Positions 1 through 7,652 of a DNA stretch of 64,000 nt are shown here, piece by piece. Source of the DNA: an uncultured Clostridia bacterium (lineage in GTDB: Bacteria > Bacillota > Clostridia > Peptostreptococcales > Anaerovoracaceae); assembly GCA_934234035.1 (NCBI GenBank), contig CAKQHH010000009.1, positions 1 through 64,000 on the forward strand, in the 5' to 3' direction. Made by a program: the position numbers and the translations under genes. Numbering within the stretch: position 1 is the first letter of the stretch; every line of letters starts with the position of its first letter. The notes beneath the pieces are model-generated. The model ran no database searches. It was not told the origin of the DNA and was given only the letters and a program-made list of their open reading frames with translations.

Positions 1-461
1 CCTTGTTCCTTCGTCGACGAGCACCACGTCCGCCCCCTCAAAGTGCTGACCGGCCTTAGGGACGTGGTGCTTCACTGCCCGCTAGCCCTTATTTCTTCGT
101 CGAGGAGCACCACGTCCTCCGCTCCAAAATGCCGGGCAGCCCGAGGGACGTGGTGCCTCACTGCCCGCCAGCCCTTATTTCTTCGTCGAGGAGCACCACG
201 TCCTCCGCTCCAAAATGCCGGCCGGCCCCGGGGACGTGGTGCCTCACTGCCCGCCAGCCCTTGTTTCTTCGTCGAGGAGCACCACGTCCTCCGCTCCAAA
301 ATGCCGGCCGGCCCCAGGGACGTGGTGCTTCACTGCCCGCTAGCCCCTTGTTCCTTCGTCGACGAGCACCACGTCCGCCCCCTCAAAGTGCTGACCGGCC
401 TTAGGGACGTGGTGCTTCACTGTCCGCCAGCCCTTGTTTCTTCGTCGAGGAGCACCACGTC
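1..461. repeat. Tandem array of 86-bp hairpin units, locus A (5 full copies plus 1 cut by the window edge)
   Basis: Hairpins lie at 61-116, 147-202, 233-288, 319-375 and 406-461, with the end of a further copy at 1-30. Starts are 86, 86, 86 and 87 bp apart. Each hairpin opens with GACGTGGTGC and closes with its exact reverse complement GCACCACGTC. A spacer of about 30 bp follows. Copies 2-4 share one spacer type. The edge copy and copy 5 share another, so roughly 1-80 is repeated at 345-425. The same family, in inverse orientation, occurs at 16360-16759 and 29595-29790. Because 86 is not a multiple of 3, the reading frames that run through the array are not conserved and are not credible genes. 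Confidence 0.95.
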
Positions 462-546
462 CTCCGGAGCCAATCCGCGCCACCGACATCCAGCCGTCCT
501 GTATAAGCGACTGGATTTTTCAAAATCTCGATTTTTCTCGATAAAT

Positions 547-580
547 GTGTACTGAAGGGGAATTTTTTTTATGGCATAAT
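547..580 (+). promoter_or_regulatory. Promoter with a 16-bp element shared with comEC
   Basis: The element GTGTACTGAAGGGGAA (547-562) is followed after exactly 12 bp by a -10-like CATAAT (575-580). The same 16 bases sit exactly 12 bp upstream of a TATAAT in front of comEC. The expected transcription start near 587 would leave a leader of about 15 nt that begins at the AAGGAGGT ribosome-binding site. The element covers the -35 position, so it may be read by an alternative sigma factor or an activator. That reading is inference. Confidence 0.55.
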
Positions 581-601
581 CAGCATAAGGAGGTACTCAA
601 C

Positions 602-1519
602 ATGACAACTGTATTTTTAAAAGTAATTTCCGACATTCTTCGGCAGCACGAGGAACTGCTCCGGAAGTATAAGCAGAAGGCACTGAAGCTAAAGGAATAC
701 GACGGAATCTTTCTCAACGCTCGCACAACCGGCGGACGAACATATTTCACCAGCCACCGTCCCGGCCAGAAGCCGAAATATATTGGAAACGAGAAGCACA
801 CTACAGTACAACGGATTCAGAATCTTCGCGCAACAAAAGTTCTGATTTCGATGCTGGAAAGCAACATCGCTGCGCTCAAGCATTTTCAGGATAATTACAT
901 CGATATCACCACGGAAGAAATACGTAAGCGGCTTCCGAAATGTTACGTTCCTGCGAACCTTCGCGAAGCGGAATTGTCATTAAATACAGCTCAGAAATGG
1001 TATCAGAAACTCTTGGAAATAAAGGAATCTATGCCGGTGAAATATCCCGAAAAGTGCACTGTTTCCACCATCGACGGAACGCTGGTGCGCAGCCGGATTG
1101 AAGCGATTATCTACGACCACCTGGTCAGTGCCGGATTGCTTGTAATCTATGAATTCCCGATTATCATCGAAGGCCGCATCGTCTATCCGGATTTTCTGAT
1201 TCTGCATCCGCTGACCGGAAAGCTGTATATTCTGGAACATCTCGGTTACTGGTATCACGATGCAAAGGGCGCCGGATACCGCAGCAATTTCTGCATCAAA
1301 ACCGTCGAGCTCGCCTCTCTCGGCTTTATTTTGGGCAAAAACATCCTCACGACCTTCGAGGACGGCGGCGGCACCATCGATACGGAAAAAATAGATAAAA
1401 TGATTCAGCGGGAATTCTTTACGAGTCCGACCGTCCAGGAAAAAACAACGGGCGTCAATCCCGAAGAATTTCTGAAACAGCAAATGCAGGCACAGGCAGC
1501 GGCGCGAATGGCCGGATAG
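602..1519 (+). CDS. Hypothetical protein with a PD-(D/E)XK nuclease-like domain (305 aa)
   Basis: I place the start at the ATG at 602 because AAGGAGGT lies at 587-594. An upstream in-frame ATG at 545 has no ribosome-binding site. The N-terminal half is rich in Lys, Leu and Gln and looks helical. From about residue 160 the layout is that of a PD-(D/E)XK fold: a conserved Glu in VRSRIEAII (E167), then YPDF (D197), then LEHLG (E212). Clostridial hypothetical proteins with this PDF...EHxG pattern are common, but their role is not known to me. No methyltransferase or restriction partner is adjacent. It sits 140 bp from the 86-bp hairpin array and shares a promoter element with comEC, so a role in DNA processing during uptake or at the repeats is conceivable but unproven. 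Confidence 0.6.
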   Translation: MTTVFLKVISDILRQHEELLRKYKQKALKLKEYDGIFLNARTTGGRTYFTSHRPGQKPKYIGNEKHTTVQRIQNLRATKVLISMLESNIAALKHFQDNYIDITTEEIRKRLPKCYVPANLREAELSLNTAQKWYQKLLEIKESMPVKYPEKCTVSTIDGTLVRSRIEAIIYDHLVSAGLLVIYEFPIIIEGRIVYPDFLILHPLTGKLYILEHLGYWYHDAKGAGYRSNFCIKTVELASLGFILGKNILTTFEDGGGTIDTEKIDKMIQREFFTSPTVQEKTTGVNPEEFLKQQMQAQAAARMAG

Positions 1520-1544
1520 GAACAATTTTTATCGAATTATATAA

Positions 1545-1595
1545 TATTCATGATAATAAATTTTTATGCGTTTTGGGGAATGCCTGTGATATAAT
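1545..1595 (+). promoter_or_regulatory. argR promoter (extended -10) with possible ARG box
   Basis: TATAAT at 1590-1595 is preceded by TG one base away, an extended -10 arrangement, and no good -35 is visible. The AT-rich stretch at about 1545-1570 (TTCATGATAATAAATTTTTA) loosely resembles ARG-box half sites. It lies where ArgR would block transcription, as expected for autoregulation. The promoter is reasonably supported and the operator is tentative. Confidence 0.4.
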
Positions 1596-1647
1596 CAAAC
1601 TGATCATAAGATGGGCGCAGACCCATTCGGCATTTGAGGAGGACCCC

Positions 1648-2115
1648 ATGCGTTATTCGAGACAGAACAAGATACTTGAGATTATCGCCAACAATGTAGT
1701 AGAGACCCAGGATCAGCTTCAGGATTTGCTGAACCAGGCCGGTTTCAAAGTGACCCAGGCGACAATTTCCAGAGACATCAAGGAGCTTCAGCTGGTCAAG
1801 GCATTAGCCGGAAACGGAAAGTATAAATATACAGCCGGAAAATACGCTGAGCAGCCGATTTCCGATCGGTTCATTAAGATTTTCCGCGAAACCATCATTT
1901 CCACCGCTCATGCCGGAAACCTGATTGTCATCAAAACCCTGTCCGGCTGTGGAAATGCGGCTGCGGAAGCCATCGACTGTCTGGAATTGGATCACGTGGT
2001 GGGCTCCATCGCCGGAGACAATACCATGCTGATTATCGTGGACAAAGAAGAGAATGTCGCCGAGATTATCAGCCTGTTCGAAAACATGATTTCCAAGAGG
2101 GATAGAAATGATTAA
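1648..2115 (+). CDS. argR: Arginine repressor ArgR/AhrC (155 aa)
   Basis: ArgR is the hexameric, arginine-dependent regulator that represses arginine synthesis and activates catabolism in Firmicutes. The N-terminal winged helix (about 1-70) contains QATISRDIKEL, the family's recognition helix. The C-terminal domain carries GSIAGDNTMLIIV, the arginine-binding and trimerisation motif. Its 155 residues are about the usual length. The start at 1648 is chosen from GAGGAGGA just upstream, and the frame extends further upstream without a usable site. It overlaps recN by 8 bp, the arrangement known from Bacillus and many Clostridia. Arginase at 14966 is a plausible regulatory target. Confidence 0.95.
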   Translation: MRYSRQNKILEIIANNVVETQDQLQDLLNQAGFKVTQATISRDIKELQLVKALAGNGKYKYTAGKYAEQPISDRFIKIFRETIISTAHAGNLIVIKTLSGCGNAAAEAIDCLELDHVVGSIAGDNTMLIIVDKEENVAEIISLFENMISKRDRND

Positions 2116-3733
2116 TCGAATTATCATCGATAATTTTGCAACCATAGAACACCTTTCCTTCGATTTGACGGAAGGGCTGAACATTATCACCGGCGAAACC
2201 GGCGCCGGCAAATCCGTACTGGTGGAAGCCATCAGTACCGCTTTGGGTGGCCGGGCGGACATTTCCATGGTTCGAACCGGAACTGCCAAGGCCCGCATTC
2301 AGATTGCCGGAACTTTAGAGGGAGAAGATGTCATCATCATCCGAGAATTGATGGCCTCCGGAAAGAGTATCTCCAAGCTCAACGGAGAGATGGTGACCCT
2401 GGCCCAGCTTCGGAAATTCTGCAGCGCTTTTGTGGACATCCACGGTCAATACGACAACCAGGTGATTCTGGACCCACAGAACCATCTGGAGATTACGGAC
2501 CGCTACCGCCACAAGGAACTTTCCGGCGAGCTGAACACACTGCACGACCTCTACCGGCAGTATTCGGAACGGAAGAAATCCTACAATTCCTTGCGCTCCG
2601 AAGAGGCGGAAGCGCTGCGGCAGCAGGACTTCTACCGGTTTGAATCGGACTACATTCGGAACCTGAACCTCTACGACGGCGAGGATGAGGAGCTCAAGGA
2701 ACAGCTGGAGCTCATGAAGAACAGTGAAAAAATATATTCCGCGGTGAACGGAGCGTACGACAACCTTTATGAAAAGGACGACTCCGTGCTTTCCGGTCTT
2801 CGAAAAGCCATCGACGGACTGCAGACCATCGCCTCCCTCAGCGGAGATTTTGAGAGCTTTGCCCAGACCCTGGACGAGAACTACTACAGCATCGTGGACA
2901 TCTCCGATGCCCTTCGAGACATGCGGTCTTCCCTGAACTACTCCGATGCGGACATCGACCAGGCTTCGGAACGCCTCAGCATCATCGAAGATGCCAAGCG
3001 AAAATACCGCATGAGCATCCCGGAAATCATCGCATACGGTGAAGAGCTGGCGGGAAAACTAAATATCATCGACAATTTCGATGCCGAAATCGAACAGCGG
3101 CGGAAGGATATGGATGAAGCCTATGCTCGGCTGGAAAAACAAGCCGACCGAGTCAGCGACCTCCGAAAGAAAAACGGAGAACAACTCACCCAGGCACTGA
3201 CGCGAGAACTGAAGGATTTGGCATTCGCCAATTCCGAATTTGCCATCCACACCACGCGCCTTCCGGAAATCGGACCAAACGGCTACGATGCCATGGAGTA
3301 CATGATTTCCACCAACCCGGGAGAGCCTCTGCGGCCTCTTTCCCGCATCGCTTCCGGCGGTGAAATTTCCCGAATCATGTTGGCTTTCAAGCACATCATC
3401 GGCGACAACGATTCGGTGGAAACCATGATTTTTGACGAAATCGACACGGGTATCAGCGGAAAAACCGCCCTGGTAGTGGGCAAAAAAATGCGGGAGATTT
3501 CGGAACATCACCAGATTCTCTGCATCACCCACCTGCCTCAGATTGCGGCTTACGGAAATTCCAACTTCCAGATTCAGAAGAGCCTGTCAGAGAATTCCAC
3601 CCACACGGATATCCTCCGGTTGGATGAGGACGGCAAAATCCACATGCTGGCGGGCATGATCAGCGGAGATCCGGACAGCACCAGCGCACTGGATGCCGCA
3701 CGGGAACTGAACGCCTCTGCCGCGGTAAAATAA
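2108..3733 (+). CDS. recN: DNA repair protein RecN (541 aa)
   Basis: RecN is an SMC-like ATPase that acts early in double-strand break repair and recombination. Walker A is GETGAGKS near residue 30, in the family's usual N-terminal context. A coiled-coil central region follows (about 150-370), then the ABC signature region (ASGGEISR), Walker B (TMIFDEIDTG) and a C-terminal H-loop (ITHLPQIA). At 541 aa it is slightly shorter than the usual 550-570. It starts inside the end of argR, so the two are translationally coupled. RecN is also needed for natural transformation in several Firmicutes, which fits comEC close by. Confidence 0.97.
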   Translation: MINRIIIDNFATIEHLSFDLTEGLNIITGETGAGKSVLVEAISTALGGRADISMVRTGTAKARIQIAGTLEGEDVIIIRELMASGKSISKLNGEMVTLAQLRKFCSAFVDIHGQYDNQVILDPQNHLEITDRYRHKELSGELNTLHDLYRQYSERKKSYNSLRSEEAEALRQQDFYRFESDYIRNLNLYDGEDEELKEQLELMKNSEKIYSAVNGAYDNLYEKDDSVLSGLRKAIDGLQTIASLSGDFESFAQTLDENYYSIVDISDALRDMRSSLNYSDADIDQASERLSIIEDAKRKYRMSIPEIIAYGEELAGKLNIIDNFDAEIEQRRKDMDEAYARLEKQADRVSDLRKKNGEQLTQALTRELKDLAFANSEFAIHTTRLPEIGPNGYDAMEYMISTNPGEPLRPLSRIASGGEISRIMLAFKHIIGDNDSVETMIFDEIDTGISGKTALVVGKKMREISEHHQILCITHLPQIAAYGNSNFQIQKSLSENSTHTDILRLDEDGKIHMLAGMISGDPDSTSALDAARELNASAAVK

Positions 3734-3780
3734 AAATCGTTTTGCATCGAATTACCGAGGGATCGAACTTTACAGCATTC

Positions 3781-3822
3781 AAAAATCTGTGGGCTGCAAC
3801 ACACGCAGCCCACAGGTTTAGT
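3781..3822. terminator. Bidirectional hairpin terminator between recN and the small membrane-protein gene
   Basis: The 11-bp stem CTGTGGGCTGC / GCAGCCCACAG (3787-3797, 3805-3815) sits between two convergent genes. The T-run is strong on the minus strand (ATTTTTG) and weak on the plus strand (GTTTAG). Confidence 0.75.
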
Positions 3823-3836
3823 TCTATACGTTTCTT

Positions 3837-4022
3837 CTAGTTATCCGCATCATTATCTTCATTGTTTTTATCATTATCTGTATTGTGTTTTTGTTTTCTA
3901 AATTGACTTAAGTACAGATCAATTCCCGGTATTTTCCGAAGAAAGCGGTACAATAGGTAAAACATGCCTGCGTAAATGAAGATGTTTATTACCAGAATAG
4001 CAAGTTGCATTAATGTATTCAT
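3837..4022 (-). CDS. Small single-pass membrane protein (61 aa), function unknown
   Basis: I do not recognise a family. The protein has a hydrophobic segment at about residues 5-30, a short basic stretch (RFLRK), then a very polar Asn/Asp/Lys tail (NTDNDKNNEDNDADN), giving an N-out or N-in single-span layout. The ATG at 4022 is preferred over a GTG three codons earlier because GAGGTG lies 6 nt upstream. It stands alone between recN and holA with its own terminator. Its AT content is higher than that of its neighbours. The gene is plausible because of the good ribosome-binding site and clean topology. Confidence 0.55.
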   Translation of the reverse strand: MNTLMQLAILVINIFIYAGMFYLLYRFLRKIPGIDLYLSQFRKQKHNTDNDKNNEDNDADN

Positions 4023-4172
4023 ATTCTTCACCTCGTTGTTTTAGAACGGTTTTACGTGCAATCTCTATCCCTGTTCTTACATTATAAAGGATTTACGCTC
4101 TTGTGTACATTAAATTATATTTTTGAATCCCAGTTTTTTTTAAATTACATTTAACTTTTTTCTATCCCATCC

Positions 4173-5249
4173 CTACACATGCAGAATAAACGCTTCCAGG
4201 GCGGCCCGGTCACTTAGATTTCCCCGCTTTATGTCCCGGTCCGCGTTGTACAGCTGAATCAGCAAATCGCGAATTCTGTTTTTGCAGAATTTCTTCGCGG
4301 CGCCGTAGGCCTTCTTGAACCGGAACTCGTTGACGCCGGTTTCCTTTGCCATCCGCTTCAGGTCCACCCCTTTCTCGATGGCCAGGTGGGCATCGTACAT
4401 CATCTCGAACTGGCTGATGAGAAGGCCGATAATCTGGAACGAGGCTTTGGGGTCCTCGTACAGGATGTGCTCTGTCAGGGTGATGGCAGCCTTCCGATTG
4501 CCGCTCATAAGTGCATCGATGAGGTGGAACACGAATTTGTCCGCATCCCCCGCCATCAAATCCTCGATTTCCGCATTGGTAATCGCTTCTCCCTCCGTGG
4601 AATAGAGGATTTTGTGGAGGTCGTTCTCCAAGTCGTCCAGGCGATAGATGCTCTCTTCATTATAATAACCGGACAGGTCAATCAGGTAGTTCAGCTGGCT
4701 CCGGGTCATCTGCTTTCCCGCCGCCTTCACCCGCTTCCCGATAAAACCTTCCAGCTCCGCCCGGTTCAGGGTATTCATCTCGTATCCGGAGGATTTCTGC
4801 AGGAGCTTCTTTCCGTAGGCCGTCAGACCGCAGTTTCGAGGACTGGAATCCTTGTAGTACTGCGCATCCACCGTCATAATAATCATGGATGCGTACTCGC
4901 TGTGATCCGCCCCGGCCGCGTACTCCAGCAGCCGGGCGCCGGGCCCTTCCCGGAATTCCTTCAGCTCTTCCTTCCCTTTCTTCTGGAAGAGCCACGGGTA
5001 ATTTCGAACGATCAGCACCCGGTGGCCGGGGAACATGGATGGGGTCCGGGCCATGCCGATGACCTCGTCGATATCCGCCTGGGCACCGTCGAATTCGTGG
5101 ACGTTCTGCGCCTGGAACTCCTTCCCGCCGTACTTTTTCTTCAGCTGATTCACCGCCCAATGCACCAGGAAGTTTTCCTTTCCCGTGAGCATCACCACAT
5201 TTTTGAACATGCTGCTCCGCAAATCTTTTCGAAACTCTTTATATGACAT
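4173..5249 (-). CDS. holA: DNA polymerase III subunit delta (358 aa)
   Basis: HolA is the delta subunit of the clamp loader and opens the beta sliding clamp. The N-terminal region reads VVMLTGKENFLVHWAVNQLK, the degenerate AAA+ start typical of delta, where the P-loop is lost. MFPGHRVLIVRNYPWL lies in the clamp-contacting region. The C-terminal collar (LLISQFEMMYDAHLA ... GVNEFRFKKA) matches the family, and the length is close to the usual 330-350 aa. The ATG immediately follows the comEC stop codon, with GGATGA as ribosome-binding site inside comEC. comEC-holA adjacency is common in Firmicutes. Confidence 0.92.
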   Translation of the reverse strand: MSYKEFRKDLRSSMFKNVVMLTGKENFLVHWAVNQLKKKYGGKEFQAQNVHEFDGAQADIDEVIGMARTPSMFPGHRVLIVRNYPWLFQKKGKEELKEFREGPGARLLEYAAGADHSEYASMIIMTVDAQYYKDSSPRNCGLTAYGKKLLQKSSGYEMNTLNRAELEGFIGKRVKAAGKQMTRSQLNYLIDLSGYYNEESIYRLDDLENDLHKILYSTEGEAITNAEIEDLMAGDADKFVFHLIDALMSGNRKAAITLTEHILYEDPKASFQIIGLLISQFEMMYDAHLAIEKGVDLKRMAKETGVNEFRFKKAYGAAKKFCKNRIRDLLIQLYNADRDIKRGNLSDRAALEAFILHV

Positions 5250-7559
5250 CTAATTTATCATCCTATCTATTAAAATCTTGTTCCGGCGCACCCGCAGCCC
5301 GATGGCTCCGTGCCGGTCATTTCGATACACCGGAATATTCCGCCGCTTCAGCTTCTCCAGCGTCTCCTCGTGAGGATGCCCGTACCGGTTCTTTTTCCCC
5401 ACCTGAATCACCGCCGCTTTGGGGCGCACCGCCTCCAGAAACGCCTCACTGCTGCTGCTGTGACTTCCGTGATGGGCCACCTTCAGCACATCGCACCGAA
5501 GTTCCTGCGTACCTGCGTAGTATTTTACCATATCCGCCTCGCCTTCCTCAAGGAGATCGCCGGTCACCAGAATGCGGATGCCCCGGTAATCGATTCGATA
5601 GACCCCGTTCAGGAGATTTTCGTCGCTGCTCTCCGCCTCTGTCATCCCGTCCGGCAGTTCTTCGGATTCCGGCCACAGGACTTTCACGGACATTTCATCG
5701 GAGATTCGAATCACCTCTCCCCGCCGCAGCAGCCGCGCCCCCTTGGGCGTCTCCGGAAGTCCCCGGTACACTCCCGGCAGCGCAAATGCTTTTACCGGCA
5801 AAACCTCCGATAACTCCTGCACCCCGCGAAAATGGTCCATATGAAGGTGCGTGCAAATGGACAGATCCAGCGTCCGCGTCCCGTTTTTCAGCAAATAGGG
5901 CTGCAGCGTTCCCGTGCCCACGTTCCGCTTGGAATCGCCGCCCCCGTCGATGAGCACGTTCTTGCCGCCGCTTCGCAGATGAATGGCATCCCCCTGCCCC
6001 ACGTCGATAAAAACAACCTCGGCCCCGGCCAGAGGATTCCGAAATCCCAAAACCAGCAGCAGGGCGGGAATCGCAAGAATCAAAAATAGACGCCGAAGAT
6101 TCCTTCCATCCCGCCGAAGAACCATTACCCGAAACAATTCGGAACTCAGGAACAGGAGTATCAGATAGAACAGGATGAGCTCCGCCGTCCCCGCGGAGGT
6201 GAAGCTCCCGCTGAGACTTCCCTTCATGTGGAGCATCCGGTTCAGTCCCACCAGCAGTTCGGTGAGCCGGCTTATGCTTTCTGCCGGAATGCCGCCGGAT
6301 GAAAGAAGCCCACCGAACAGGAACAGGAGCACCCCGCAGGGAACCAGCACCGATGCCAGGAAAATAATGGGCAGGTTGATCAGTACCGTCAGCGGATTGA
6401 ACCGATTGAAGGCGTATATCTGAAAGGGAATCATCATGATTTGGAGCGACATCAGAGAGGCCAGCCCCTCACCCAGAAAATGGCTCAGCGGCCGGGTGAG
6501 GAAGGCCATTCCCAGAATCGCCAGGTAGGACATGATGAAACCGGTCTGAAACAGCTGATACGGCTGCACCATCAGCACCCCAAAGGCTGCGGCAGCGGTG
6601 CCCGTGGTGAGGTCGAAGGCGCGATTGAGATACATCCCGCTCATGGAGAGGATGGCAATCAGCACCGCCCGCAGGGTAGACGGGCTCCACTCCGTGAGCT
6701 CGCCGTAGAGAATCAGCACCAGAAAAATGCCCATCGTAATTTTCCAATACTTTCGCTTCCGAGCCAGGGCGTTTAAGAGCGCAATCAAGAAACCCACGTG
6801 AAGCCCGCTGACCGCCAGGATGTGGGCGGTTCCGTTTTCCGTGAATTCCCGGTAGGTCTCTTCATCCAGTTCGCCCCGGTCTCCAAAGAGAATGCCCTTC
6901 AGAAAACCCCGCACCGCCGGCCGATGGCGAAATTTATCCAGGAAATCGTTTCGTCGCCGCTGCAGCTTCCGGTGGAAAACATCCGCCGGACGGCGGGAGA
7001 TGCGGTGCGCTCGGATTCCTTGGGCATTTACGGTGTACACAATCCACTTCCCCTTTAGGTGCAGACGGTAGTTAAAGCATCCCGGATTTCGAGCCTCTTC
7101 CGGAAGGGCCAGTTCGCCGGACACCCGAACAACGGTTCCGACGGAAAAGGAGGTTCGGTTCTCCGAATAGTCTCGGCACAAGATCCGGCGGCGCCCGGAA
7201 GGAAGGTCGGCGGTGCCTTCGTAGGCGATGTATTTCGCCTGTTCCCGGACGTGGAGAATTTTCATTTCTTTGAAGGCGGTTTGGTCCCGCTTCAGCAGGG
7301 TCTCGTCGGTGTAATAGCGGTTGTAGTTCAGCGCGAAATTGAAAAATCCCACCATCAGAAAAAGAAGCATGACGCGAAGCTGTTTTCGCGTCATGCCATA
7401 CTCTTTACCCATCTGTTCCGAAATTGCGGCGAAGCTCCCGGCAATCCCGGAAAGAAGGAGGATGCCTTCCACCGGCCGGTGCCGCTCCAGACATATGTAC
7501 CCTGCGGTAATTCCTGCAATCAGCATTCCCGTGTATATCATCAATTTTCTTCGATCCAT
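5250..7559 (-). CDS. comEC: DNA internalisation protein ComEC/Rec2 (769 aa)
   Basis: ComEC is the cytoplasmic-membrane channel that takes up single-stranded DNA in natural transformation. The sequence shows two N-terminal membrane helices, a soluble OB-like DUF4131 region (about 90-200), a multi-span competence domain with AVSGLHVGFLIALLNA (about 200-480), and a C-terminal metallo-beta-lactamase-like domain with HLHMDH and HHGSHSSS (about 500-760). Length and order are normal. The ATG at 7559 has no clear ribosome-binding site and sits only 6 bp from a TATAAT, so the mRNA may be leaderless. Met7 at 7541 is the alternative. No comEA or comG genes are in the window. Confidence 0.93.
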   Translation of the reverse strand: MDRRKLMIYTGMLIAGITAGYICLERHRPVEGILLLSGIAGSFAAISEQMGKEYGMTRKQLRVMLLFLMVGFFNFALNYNRYYTDETLLKRDQTAFKEMKILHVREQAKYIAYEGTADLPSGRRRILCRDYSENRTSFSVGTVVRVSGELALPEEARNPGCFNYRLHLKGKWIVYTVNAQGIRAHRISRRPADVFHRKLQRRRNDFLDKFRHRPAVRGFLKGILFGDRGELDEETYREFTENGTAHILAVSGLHVGFLIALLNALARKRKYWKITMGIFLVLILYGELTEWSPSTLRAVLIAILSMSGMYLNRAFDLTTGTAAAAFGVLMVQPYQLFQTGFIMSYLAILGMAFLTRPLSHFLGEGLASLMSLQIMMIPFQIYAFNRFNPLTVLINLPIIFLASVLVPCGVLLFLFGGLLSSGGIPAESISRLTELLVGLNRMLHMKGSLSGSFTSAGTAELILFYLILLFLSSELFRVMVLRRDGRNLRRLFLILAIPALLLVLGFRNPLAGAEVVFIDVGQGDAIHLRSGGKNVLIDGGGDSKRNVGTGTLQPYLLKNGTRTLDLSICTHLHMDHFRGVQELSEVLPVKAFALPGVYRGLPETPKGARLLRRGEVIRISDEMSVKVLWPESEELPDGMTEAESSDENLLNGVYRIDYRGIRILVTGDLLEEGEADMVKYYAGTQELRCDVLKVAHHGSHSSSSEAFLEAVRPKAAVIQVGKKNRYGHPHEETLEKLKRRNIPVYRNDRHGAIGLRVRRNKILIDRMIN

Positions 7560-7565
7560 GGGAAC

Positions 7566-7599
7566 ATTATACTGCAGGAATTTTTCCCCTTCAGTACAC
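7566..7599 (-). promoter_or_regulatory. comEC promoter with shared 16-bp element
   Basis: On the minus strand the element GTGTACTGAAGGGGAA (7599-7584) is followed by 12 bp and then TATAAT (7571-7566). The comEC ATG starts 6 bp later, about where transcription should begin. The element and its spacing are identical to those at 547-580. Confidence 0.6.
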
Positions 7600-7652
7600 G
7601 TTTACTTTCATCGGGAATCTTTTAAACCCGCTTTCGATTCAACAAATTCGCC

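Noticed and set aside
43..555. A 170-residue plus-strand frame and shorter frames inside the 86-bp repeats (also at 16145-16789 and 29494-29733)
   Set aside because: They translate the hairpin repeats, are broken by the 86-bp period, have no ribosome-binding sites, and the three loci give different peptides.
4386..5246. 286-residue plus-strand frame opposite holA
   Set aside because: It lies wholly inside holA on the other strand, has no family features, and follows from codon bias.
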